A DNA stretch of 64,000 nucleotides, from positions 1,488,001 through 1,552,000 of the forward strand of contig NZ_JONN01000001.1 in the NCBI RefSeq assembly GCF_000711715.1, in the 5' to 3' direction. The notes under the pieces were generated by a model. That model saw only the letters and a list, made by a program, of their open reading frames with translations. It had not been told where the DNA came from and did not search any database. This DNA comes from Sphingomonas astaxanthinifaciens DSM 22298. Its GTDB lineage: Bacteria > Pseudomonadota > Alphaproteobacteria > Sphingomonadales > Sphingomonadaceae. Position numbers and translations under genes: made by a program. Position 1 is the first letter of the stretch. The number at the start of each line of letters is the position of its first letter. Shown in pieces: positions 26,090-32,451 of the stretch.

Positions 26090-26432
26090 GCCCCGCCGCA
26101 TCCTGCTGGTCGAGGACGAGCCCGTCATCGCCTTCGCGCTCGAGGACCTGGTCGCGGACCTCGGCTACGAGGTCGTCGGACCCGCGTTCCGCCTGCCTCA
26201 AGCGCTCGACATTGCTACCGCCGAGCCGCTCGACGCCGCCATTCTCGACGTCAATCTGAACGAGCTGACCAGCTATCCGGTCGCCGAACGGCTCCACGCC
26301 CGCGGCGTCCCCTTCCTGTTCGCCACCGGCTATGCCGAGAGCGGAGTCGATTGGCCGCACGAGGTGGCCGTGATCGCCAAGCCCTACACGCGTGACCAGG
26401 TCAAAGTCGCGCTCCGGAGCCTGCTCGGCTGA
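26082..26432 (+). CDS. single-domain response regulator, partner of the HWE kinase
   Basis: A 116-aa receiver: VEDEPVIAFALEDLV (acidic pair), phospho-Asp in AAILDVNLNE, switch residue in FATGYAE and AKPYTRDQVKVAL. There is no output domain, so it acts by protein contact, as in the phosphorelays that HWE kinases commonly feed. The ATG at 26082 overlaps the kinase stop by 8 nt (ATGGCTGA), supporting coupling. Longer upstream starts lie inside the kinase gene in another frame. Confidence 0.9.
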   Translation: MAEPRRILLVEDEPVIAFALEDLVADLGYEVVGPAFRLPQALDIATAEPLDAAILDVNLNELTSYPVAERLHARGVPFLFATGYAESGVDWPHEVAVIAKPYTRDQVKVALRSLLG

Positions 26433-26485
26433 GCACCGCCTTGAGGCCGGGTGGTCGCGCGTTTCCCAGTCCCTACATCGTCGCC

Positions 26486-26827
26486 ATGCTGACCGTCTGG
26501 TTCGATGGGGCCTGCCCGCTCTGCCGCCGCGAGATCGCGCTGATGCGCCGGCTCGACCGCGCCGGCCGGATCGCGTTCGTCGACGTCTCGGGGGAGGTCG
26601 CCGACTGCCCGATCGACCGCGCCGCTTTGCTCGCCCGCTTCCACGCCCGCGAGGATGGCCAGCTCCTCAGCGGCGCCGCCGCCTTCGCCGCCATGTGGCG
26701 GGCGATCCCCTGGCTCCGTCCGCTCGGGCTGGCTGCGCGTCACCCGCGTGTGCTGGCCCTTCTCGAGCGCGCCTATCTCCGCTTCCTCGAGATTCGCCCC
26801 GCCCTCCAGCGCCGGCTCTCGGCATGA
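26486..26827 (+). CDS. DCC-family thiol-disulfide oxidoreductase-like protein (DUF393)
   Basis: A 113-aa protein beginning MLTVWFDGACPLCRREIALM, the DGxCPxC signature of the DUF393/DCC family with the redox CxxC. The family is thioredoxin-like in appearance but mostly uncharacterised. The ATG at 26486 gives a compact protein; an earlier TTG at 26441 is also in frame. Its stop overlaps the start of the UbiB-family gene by 4 nt (ATGA), so the two are translated together. Confidence 0.85.
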   Translation: MLTVWFDGACPLCRREIALMRRLDRAGRIAFVDVSGEVADCPIDRAALLARFHAREDGQLLSGAAAFAAMWRAIPWLRPLGLAARHPRVLALLERAYLRFLEIRPALQRRLSA

Positions 26828-28137
26828 GCGACGAGGAGGGTCGCGCGGTCCCACGCTCGCGCATCGCCCGGGCCGGGCAGTTCGGGCGGCTGGCGGGCGG
26901 GCTCGCCGGCGGCATGCTGGCCGAGGGCGCGCGGCGCCTGGCCGGGGGCGAACGTCCCAAGGTCCGCGACCTGCTGCTGACCCCCGGCAATCTCACCCGC
27001 GTGGCCGATCGCCTCGCCCACCTGCGCGGCGCGGCGATGAAGCTCGGGCAGATGATCAGCCTCGACAGCGGCGATTTCCTCCCGCCCGAATTGTCGGACA
27101 TTCTCGCGCGCCTGCGCAGCAATGCCTTTCACATGCCGCCCGCCCAGCTTGCGGCAGTCCTCGCGGCCGAATGGGGGCCCGACTGGCGGCGTCGCTTCCG
27201 CCGCTTCCAGGCGCATCCCATCGCCGCCGCCTCGATCGGCCAGGTCCACCGCGCCGAAACCCACGACGGCCGTATCCTCGCCATTAAGGTGCAGTATCCA
27301 GGCGTGGCCGAGAGCGTCGATGCTGATGTCGACAATGTCGCGACGCTGCTCAGGGTCTCCGGGCTGATTCCTCCCGAGCTCGACCTCACCCCCCTGCTCG
27401 CCGAAGCCAAGGCCCAGCTCGCGCGCGAGGCCGACTACCGCCGGGAGGGGGAGCAGATAGAGCGCTATCGGGCGCTGCTTGCGGGCAGTCCCGAATTCGT
27501 CGTGCCGACCCTCGAGCCCGAATTCACCACCGGCCGCGCGCTCGCGATGAGCTTTGTCGAAAGCCGGCCGATCGAAGCACTCGACGAGGCCGGCCAGGCC
27601 GAGCGCGATCAGGCCGTGACCAGGATCGTGACGCTGGTCCTGCGCGAATTGTTCGAATTCGGCACCATGCAGACCGATCCCAATTTCGCCAACTACCGGC
27701 TGCTTGCGGACGGGCGGATCGCGCTTCTCGACTTCGGCGCCGCGCAGGCGGTCCCCGAACCGATCCGTGACGGCTACCGGACCCTCCTCGCGGCCGCGCT
27801 CGCCGGGAACCGGGACGCGGTCAAGGGCGGTGCCGTCGCGGCCGGTTTTATCGGTGCGGGGGTCGCCCAGCGCCACGGTGCGGCACTCGACCGGATGGTC
27901 GACGTCGTCCTCGCCGAGCTCCACAAGCCCGGCCCCTTCGATTTCGGCGACCGCGCCTTTCTTGGCGTCCTGCGTGAGGAAGGGCTGGGAATCGCCGCCG
28001 ACAAGGCAAGCTGGCACCTGCCCCCGGCCGACCTCCTGTTCGTCCAGCGCAAGATCAGCGGCACCGCGCTGCTCGGCGCCCGCCTCAAGGCCCGCGTCCC
28101 CATCCGCGACCTCGTCGCCGACGCGCTCTCGCGATGA
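26824..28137 (+). CDS. ABC1/UbiB-family atypical kinase
   Basis: A 437-aa protein of the ADCK/UbiB fold. The KxGQ motif is MKLGQMISLDSGDFLPPE (Lys73). The Ala-rich loop AAASIGQVHRAE replaces the usual Gly-rich loop, followed by the VAIK-type Lys in ILAIKVQYPG, the catalytic TDPNFANYRLL and the metal-binding LLDFGAAQ. Family members support ubiquinone synthesis or lipid homeostasis and act as ATPases more than protein kinases. The coupling to a DCC-family redox protein is suggestive but unexplained. No ubi genes are nearby, so a UbiB name is not assigned. Confidence 0.9.
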   Translation: MSDEEGRAVPRSRIARAGQFGRLAGGLAGGMLAEGARRLAGGERPKVRDLLLTPGNLTRVADRLAHLRGAAMKLGQMISLDSGDFLPPELSDILARLRSNAFHMPPAQLAAVLAAEWGPDWRRRFRRFQAHPIAAASIGQVHRAETHDGRILAIKVQYPGVAESVDADVDNVATLLRVSGLIPPELDLTPLLAEAKAQLAREADYRREGEQIERYRALLAGSPEFVVPTLEPEFTTGRALAMSFVESRPIEALDEAGQAERDQAVTRIVTLVLRELFEFGTMQTDPNFANYRLLADGRIALLDFGAAQAVPEPIRDGYRTLLAAALAGNRDAVKGGAVAAGFIGAGVAQRHGAALDRMVDVVLAELHKPGPFDFGDRAFLGVLREEGLGIAADKASWHLPPADLLFVQRKISGTALLGARLKARVPIRDLVADALSR

Positions 28138-28144
28138 AGGAAGA

Positions 28145-28220
28145 TGGTGCCGCTTACAGGACTCGAACCTGTGACCCCCTCATTACGAATGAGGTGCTCT
28201 ACCAACTGAGCTAAAGCGGC
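28145..28220 (-). tRNA. tRNA-Thr (CGT)
   Basis: On the minus strand GCCGCTT pairs with AAGCGGC, followed by A and encoded CCA. The D arm is GCTCAGTTGGTAGAGC, the anticodon stem CCTCA/TGAGG encloses TTCGTAA (anticodon CGT), and the T arm is ACAGGTTCGAGTCCTGT. It lies beside two decayed genes, a common place for insertions and deletions. Confidence 0.97.
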
Positions 28221-28271
28221 AGCGATGCGGCCCCTAACAGGGTGCGGTGCCACGCTCAAGCGTCGTGGCGA

Positions 28272-28440
28272 TCACAATTCCCAGCCGAGGCGGACGGTGC
28301 CGACCAGCAGCGGCCGCCGCTCGGCGAGGCCGCCGGGATGGCGGACAAGCTGCAGGCTCGGCTGCATCGTCACCGGTCCGAACAGGCGGTCGCGCCAGGT
28401 CAGCTCGAATCCCGCCTCGGTTTGGGCCAGGCGGCCCTCT
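28272..28440 (-). pseudogene. 3' fragment of a carbohydrate-porin-like outer-membrane protein gene
   Basis: Read on the minus strand to TGA at 28274-28272, the frame gives RLAQTEAGFELTWRDRLFGP, then TMQPSLQLVRHPGG and a terminal LLVGTVRLGWEL. This is the amphipathic strand pattern and C-terminal closing strand of OprB-like porins (T-x-QPxLQ-x-xRxPGG). A TGA interrupts the frame just upstream (about 28442), and the sequence further upstream shows at most a short possible continuation in another frame. Only about 55 residues of a protein normally above 400 remain. It lies just beyond tRNA-Thr. OprB assignment rests on memory of the motif. Confidence 0.55.
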
Positions 28441-28544
28441 CAAGGCGGATCGCCGCGCGCTCGCCCGCGGAGAGTAGCGCGTGGTGGAACCCAGTCGAGC
28501 GTAGTCAGATTGCGTTAGACGACCGACATGGCGGTCGCAGCGAT

Positions 28545-29037
28545 GACCCGCGTCAGCGAGGCCCGCCTTGCAGACGAGGGTGCCGGCGATGAATGCGGCG
28601 GTCGAGGCCGGCTGGCCGGGCGAGGCAGTCCGCAGCTTCGCGGTGGTCGCCTACCTCTTAAGCGCGCTTGCCATGCAGGCCGAGGAGGAGGCCAAGCTCG
28701 CCCGCGCCAAGCTGACCACCACTCGGGCCGATATCGGCGAGGCGGTCGCGGCCGTGCCGTCGGTGGACCACGCGCTCGACGAGATCGCGGGCAATGTCGG
28801 GAGAAAGTATGCCCGTGTCGCGGGCATCACCAGCCCCAACGAGCGGCAGGCCGGGCTGATCGGGCAGATCCGCGACGCGATCGAGGAGATGAACCGGGCG
28901 ACCCAGCAGTGCGCGGCGATGGTCTAGGAAAGCGCCGCAGCCGCCTGCTCAACCGCCAGGCCGAACTCCTCGAGCATTCCTCGCGCCGCTTCCGCCTGTC
29001 GCCGACTCCCGACGGGCGGCTCCGGCTCGCCGCCTAG
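28545..29037 (+). pseudogene. decayed methyl-accepting chemotaxis protein signalling domain
   Basis: The frame reads LQTRVPAMNAAVEAGWPGEA followed by VRSFAVVAYLLSALA, HALDEIAGN, and EEMNRATQQCAAMV. These match the receptor hairpin consensus FQTNLLALNAAVEAARAGEA, GRGFAVVA-EVRALA, and ATQQNAAMVEE, but with the RAGE, EVR and hairpin-tip residues eroded. A TAG (28925-28927) stands where consensus has Glu, and a further frame change restores LLNRQAELLEHSSRRFRL, the usual receptor C-terminus, ending at 29037. The 5' part (ligand, membrane and HAMP regions) is missing. Its stop shares CTAG with the aldolase stop. Confidence 0.65.
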
Positions 29038-29849
29038 CTGGCGAAGGCGGGATCAAGCCGATAGGCCTTCCGAAGCAAGGCCGGCCAGGCGAGGAATTGC
29101 GCGGCGAGCTTCAGCCCCTGCGCCCCCTGCTGCGCGGCGATCTCGGGCGTGCCCTGCGGCGGATTATTGACCTTGTCGCCGGCCGACAGCGCATAGATTT
29201 GCGCCTCGCAGGCCCGCTCGAGAAAGTAGATGCGGATGAACGCCTCGCCGACGCTCTCTCCGACGGCGAGCGTGCCGTGGTTGCGCAGCAGCATCGCGTT
29301 CCTGGTGCCGAGGTCGGCGACGATCCGCTCGCGCTCCTCATGGTCGGTGGCGACGCCTTCATAGTCGTGGAAGGCGAGGTCGCCGCGGATCAGCATGGCG
29401 GTCTGGGTCAGCGGCAGAAGCCCCTCTTCGTGCGCCGCGACCGCCTGGCCGTGGGGCGTGTGGAGGTGGATCACCGCATGGGCGTCCTCGCGCGCCATGT
29501 GCACTGCCGAATGGATGGTGAAGCCCGCCGGATTGGTGATGAAGGGCGAGGGCTCGACCGGATTGCCCTGGAGGTCGACCTTGACCAGCGAACTTGCGGT
29601 CACTTCCTCGAACATGAGGTTGTAGGGATTGAGCAGGAAGTGATGCTCGGGCCCCGGCACCCGTACGCTCATGTGGGTGAAGATGAGATCGTCCCAGCCA
29701 TAATGAGCGACGAGGCGATAGGCGGCCGCGAGGTCGACGCGAAGCTTCCACTCCTCCTCGCTGACCTCGCCCTCGAGGCTGGGAATCTCGACCTCGGACA
29801 GGGCCCGGACCTTGCCCATGTCGCCCATGATATTGTCGACGCGGTTCAT
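29034..29849 (-). CDS. class II aldolase/adducin-family protein
   Basis: A 271-aa protein of the fuculose-aldolase fold. The zinc ligands are His in VIHLHTPHGQA and RNHGTLAVG; YGWDDLIFTHMSVRVPG and NPAGFTIHSAVHMAREDA are typical of the adducin-like subgroup found beside catabolic genes. The substrate is unknown and many members are not proven aldolases. The ATG at 29849 overlaps the maiA stop (29846) by 4 nt, so the gene is last in a small operon with maiA and a 43-aa frame. Confidence 0.88.
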   Translation of the reverse strand: MNRVDNIMGDMGKVRALSEVEIPSLEGEVSEEEWKLRVDLAAAYRLVAHYGWDDLIFTHMSVRVPGPEHHFLLNPYNLMFEEVTASSLVKVDLQGNPVEPSPFITNPAGFTIHSAVHMAREDAHAVIHLHTPHGQAVAAHEEGLLPLTQTAMLIRGDLAFHDYEGVATDHEERERIVADLGTRNAMLLRNHGTLAVGESVGEAFIRIYFLERACEAQIYALSAGDKVNNPPQGTPEIAAQQGAQGLKLAAQFLAWPALLRKAYRLDPAFAS

Positions 29850-30487
29850 GCCTGTGTCTCCTGACGGTCGGGGTGGGCGGCCTGGAAGGCCTCAAGTTCG
29901 AGCGCCGCGGCCTCGGCCCGAAGCAGGGTCGGATAGGCATCCATCGGGACGTCGAAGCGGCGGCCGTTGTAGAGCTGGGGGACGAGGCAGATATCGGCCA
30001 TGCCGACCGTATCGCCATAAAGAAACTTGCCCGCGGTCAGCTTGGCCAGCTGCTCGAGCGCGGCCAGCCCCTCGGCGACCCAATGGCGATACCAGGAGTC
30101 GACGGCCTCCTGCTCCTGCCCGAGTTCGCCCTTCAGATATTTGAGCACGCGCAGGTTGTTGAGTGGATGGATGTCGCAGGCGACGGTCAGCGCCAGCGCG
30201 AGGACGTGCGCGCGGCCCTCGGGATCGGATGGCACGAAGGGCGGCTCCTTCACCTGCGCGTCGAGCCAGTCGAAGATGGCAAGGCTCTGGGTGAAGCGCT
30301 TGCCCTCCCATTCGAGCATCGGCACGAACCCCTGCGGGTTGATCGCGGTATAGGCCGCCTCCTTCTGCTCTCCCTTGGCCAGGCTGACCGAGTGCTGCTC
30401 GTAATCGACGCCCTTTAGCTTGAGCGCGATTCGCACGCGGTAGCTCGCCGAAGAGCGGAAATAGTCGTGAAGGACGACCCTGGTCAT
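29846..30487 (-). CDS. maiA: maleylacetoacetate isomerase (zeta-class glutathione transferase)
   Basis: A 213-aa GST. The N-terminal motif SSASYRVRIALKLKGVDYE is the zeta-class SSCSxRVRIAL signature, followed by INPQGFVPMLEWEGKRFTQSLAIFDWLD in the thioredoxin-like domain and CDIHPLNNLRVLKYL in the helical domain. It isomerises maleylacetoacetate (tyrosine or gentisate breakdown) with glutathione. The ATG at 30487 overlaps the stop of the upstream 43-aa frame; a TTG at 30493 would only add two residues. No homogentisate dioxygenase is nearby in the window. Confidence 0.88.
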   Translation of the reverse strand: MTRVVLHDYFRSSASYRVRIALKLKGVDYEQHSVSLAKGEQKEAAYTAINPQGFVPMLEWEGKRFTQSLAIFDWLDAQVKEPPFVPSDPEGRAHVLALALTVACDIHPLNNLRVLKYLKGELGQEQEAVDSWYRHWVAEGLAALEQLAKLTAGKFLYGDTVGMADICLVPQLYNGRRFDVPMDAYPTLLRAEAAALELEAFQAAHPDRQETQA

Positions 30488-30615
30488 GCGCAACGTCCAC
30501 CGGCCAGGGTCACGAAGTTCTCGAAGTTCCCATAGTGCGGGGCCGCGGTGCGGCTGCGCTTCGGCCCTATCCGCCGCGTGAGCAGCAGGCGCGGGCAGGA
30601 TTCAGGCGAGGACAT
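30484..30615 (-). CDS. 43-aa hypothetical protein translationally coupled to maiA
   Basis: An ATG frame from 30615 reads MSSPESCPRLLLTRRIGPKR, then a segment ending YGNFENFVTLAGGRCA and TGA. AAGGA lies 5 nt before the ATG, a good ribosome binding site. The TGA overlaps the maiA ATG (GCATGA), so ribosomes could pass directly on. The peptide is basic, soluble-looking and has two Cys. No family recognised; it could act as a leader that sets maiA translation. Confidence 0.5.
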   Translation of the reverse strand: MSSPESCPRLLLTRRIGPKRSRTAAPHYGNFENFVTLAGGRCA

Positions 30616-30658
30616 GGGGTCCTTGTGCCAAAAAGGACGCGTGTAGGACAGCGCTAAG

Positions 30659-31057
30659 TCAGCCGAGGAACGGGGCCACGATCTCGGTCGTGATCCGCTG
30701 CGGCCGCCCGCTTTCCTTGTCGAGCATGGCCCAGGTGGTCCGGGCGCGGACGAGGGTTTTCCCGTCTTTTCCGGTGAACTCCATGAAGCGGTCGAAGCGG
30801 GCGCCCTTGGGCGCGTCGCCGACCCAAGTCCGTCCGGTCACCACGTCGCCTTCGAAGGCCGGGCGGAGATAGTCGATCTCGTGCCGGATCACGACCCAGA
30901 CATAAGCGTCGCGATAGGCGGGGTCGGCCATCGCGTACCAGTGGCTGGTGGCGACGGTCTGGATCCACTGCACCCAGACCGCATTGTTGACGTGCCCGAG
31001 CTCGTCGATGTGCTCGGGCAGCGCGGTGAGCTCGAGGGTGAAACTCGGGGTGGTCAT
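30659..31057 (-). CDS. acyl-CoA thioesterase, 4HBT hotdog family
   Basis: A 132-aa hotdog-fold protein. The catalytic region HIDELGHVNNAVWVQW fits the D-x-x-GHVNN motif of the 4-hydroxybenzoyl-CoA thioesterase class, followed by RHEIDYLRPAFEGDVVTGRT. Such enzymes release CoA from short or aromatic acyl thioesters; the substrate is not evident. The ATG at 31057 overlaps the stop of the upstream gene by 4 nt (ATGA), making it the third gene of a coupled run with the S9 peptidase and the gluzincin-like gene. Confidence 0.85.
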   Translation of the reverse strand: MTTPSFTLELTALPEHIDELGHVNNAVWVQWIQTVATSHWYAMADPAYRDAYVWVVIRHEIDYLRPAFEGDVVTGRTWVGDAPKGARFDRFMEFTGKDGKTLVRARTTWAMLDKESGRPQRITTEIVAPFLG

Positions 31058-32451
31058 GTCCTGGTCCCTGCGGCGGGGGTGAAGAGCGCGGTAATGCCGG
31101 TTTCGACGGCGAAGCGGTCGAGCGCGGCTTCCGGGTCGAGGTGCGCACGGTCGAGGAGATCACCGACCGCGGCGCTGCTGCGGCCGTTGCCCGAGACGCG
31201 ATCGAGTTCGGCCAGCCATTCGGCGCGGGTGACCTCGCCGTCGGCGCCAGGGCCGGCAATCAGCCCGCGCACGAAGGCGGGAAAATCGCCGCCATTGGCC
31301 TTTTCGGCGGCAAGCGCGATCAGCGCCCCGCATGCGTAATAAGCGCGAAAGTCAGCCGCGCGGCGATAGGCCGAGGCCACGCCGCCGTTCCTGAGGAAGG
31401 GCGCGCATTCGGCGCGCGCTTCAGCGAGGCGCTTGCGGACGTCGAACTTCGGGTCGGCCGCGGCAGTGGCGCGGAAGGCGAGCAATTCGGCCCCGCCCTC
31501 GGTGATCCAACTTTCAGCCGGAGTCGAATAGCTGACCGCCTGGCCGAGCCAGAAATGCGCCGCCTCGTGGCTGACGAACCAGCGGGCATATTGAGCGGCC
31601 TTGTCGCTGGGCTGCTGCAGCCGCGCGCCGGCGAACGTCATGACGACGAGGCCCGGAAGCACGCTCCCGCTGAGGCTGGCCTGGTCGGGCTGGTTGGGCA
31701 GCGTGCCGCCCCAGGTCACCATCAGCGTCGGCTGTCCGACCGGCGAGGGACCGAGCTCGCGCTGGTAGCGGCCGAGCACCTTGGGCATCTCGCCGTTGAG
31801 GTAACCGGAGATCCACGCCGGAACCGCGGGGTCCATCAGGGTCGTCATCGCGGGACCGACCACGGGGGTCGCCGGTCCGAACACCACATAGGTCGCGCCG
31901 TCGTCCATTTCGGCGCGGGCGACCCGGCGGCCGTGGACGAGCACGGGGCCGGCGCGGTCGATGAAGTTCATCCGGGTCCGGAAGGACTGGCCGTCGGGGC
32001 CGTCCTCGCTCGGCCCCAGCGCGCGCACTTCGGCGACCGACTTGGCCGGGGTGATCCAGAACTGATCGCCATAAAGCGCGACCGAGCCGTCCGAGAAGGT
32101 CAGCGCCGCGTCATAGCCCGCTTCGATGTCCTCGCTGAAGGGCGTGAACTGGAGGCGCACCCGTGCCGGGACCGTCCCGCTGGTGGCGACCAGCGCATCG
32201 TAATTGCCGAGCCGTTCGATCCGGACGCCCGGGGTGAGCACCTTGACCGAGCCCAGCCGCCACGATGTCCGGCGTTCGCGCGGAAGCACCGATTTCACGA
32301 ACAGCCAGACAGGCGAGCGCCCGCCGAGCCGATAGTCGGCGGTCCAGCGCTGGCCGTCGCGGCGGACCGTCACCTCCGAGGCAGCACGCTGGCGTCCCGG
32401 AACCCCCGGGATGCTCGCGGCGGCCATGGCGACCGCCGCAGCCAGCATCAT
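31054..32451 (-). CDS. secreted gluzincin-like zinc peptidase of uncertain family
   Basis: A 465-aa protein with a short hydrophobic start (MMLAAAVAMAAASIPGVPG) and a HExxH motif in RWFVSHEAAHFWLGQAV, followed 20 or so residues later by WITEGGAELLAF, giving the HExxH...E arrangement of M1/M61-type gluzincins. Upstream is an all-beta region with an FTPFSEDIEAGYDAALTFSD stretch. The C-terminal 120 residues are helical, as in M1/M61 relatives. The start ATG 32451 overlaps the S9 peptidase stop (ATGATGA). It resembles the M61 glycyl aminopeptidases loosely; the family is not certain. Confidence 0.65.
   Translation of the reverse strand: MMLAAAVAMAAASIPGVPGRQRAASEVTVRRDGQRWTADYRLGGRSPVWLFVKSVLPRERRTSWRLGSVKVLTPGVRIERLGNYDALVATSGTVPARVRLQFTPFSEDIEAGYDAALTFSDGSVALYGDQFWITPAKSVAEVRALGPSEDGPDGQSFRTRMNFIDRAGPVLVHGRRVARAEMDDGATYVVFGPATPVVGPAMTTLMDPAVPAWISGYLNGEMPKVLGRYQRELGPSPVGQPTLMVTWGGTLPNQPDQASLSGSVLPGLVVMTFAGARLQQPSDKAAQYARWFVSHEAAHFWLGQAVSYSTPAESWITEGGAELLAFRATAAADPKFDVRKRLAEARAECAPFLRNGGVASAYRRAADFRAYYACGALIALAAEKANGGDFPAFVRGLIAGPGADGEVTRAEWLAELDRVSGNGRSSAAVGDLLDRAHLDPEAALDRFAVETGITALFTPAAGTRT

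Noticed and set aside
23987..26128. 713-codon minus-strand frame opposite the HWE kinase
   Set aside because: It mirrors the kinase codons; the composition is dominated by Ala, Val, Asp and Gly without motifs, and the kinase is unambiguous.
28568..28927. 119-codon plus-strand frame as an intact hypothetical protein
   Set aside because: It aligns with the chemotaxis receptor signalling domain and continues past its stop in other frames, so it is better read as a pseudogene fragment.
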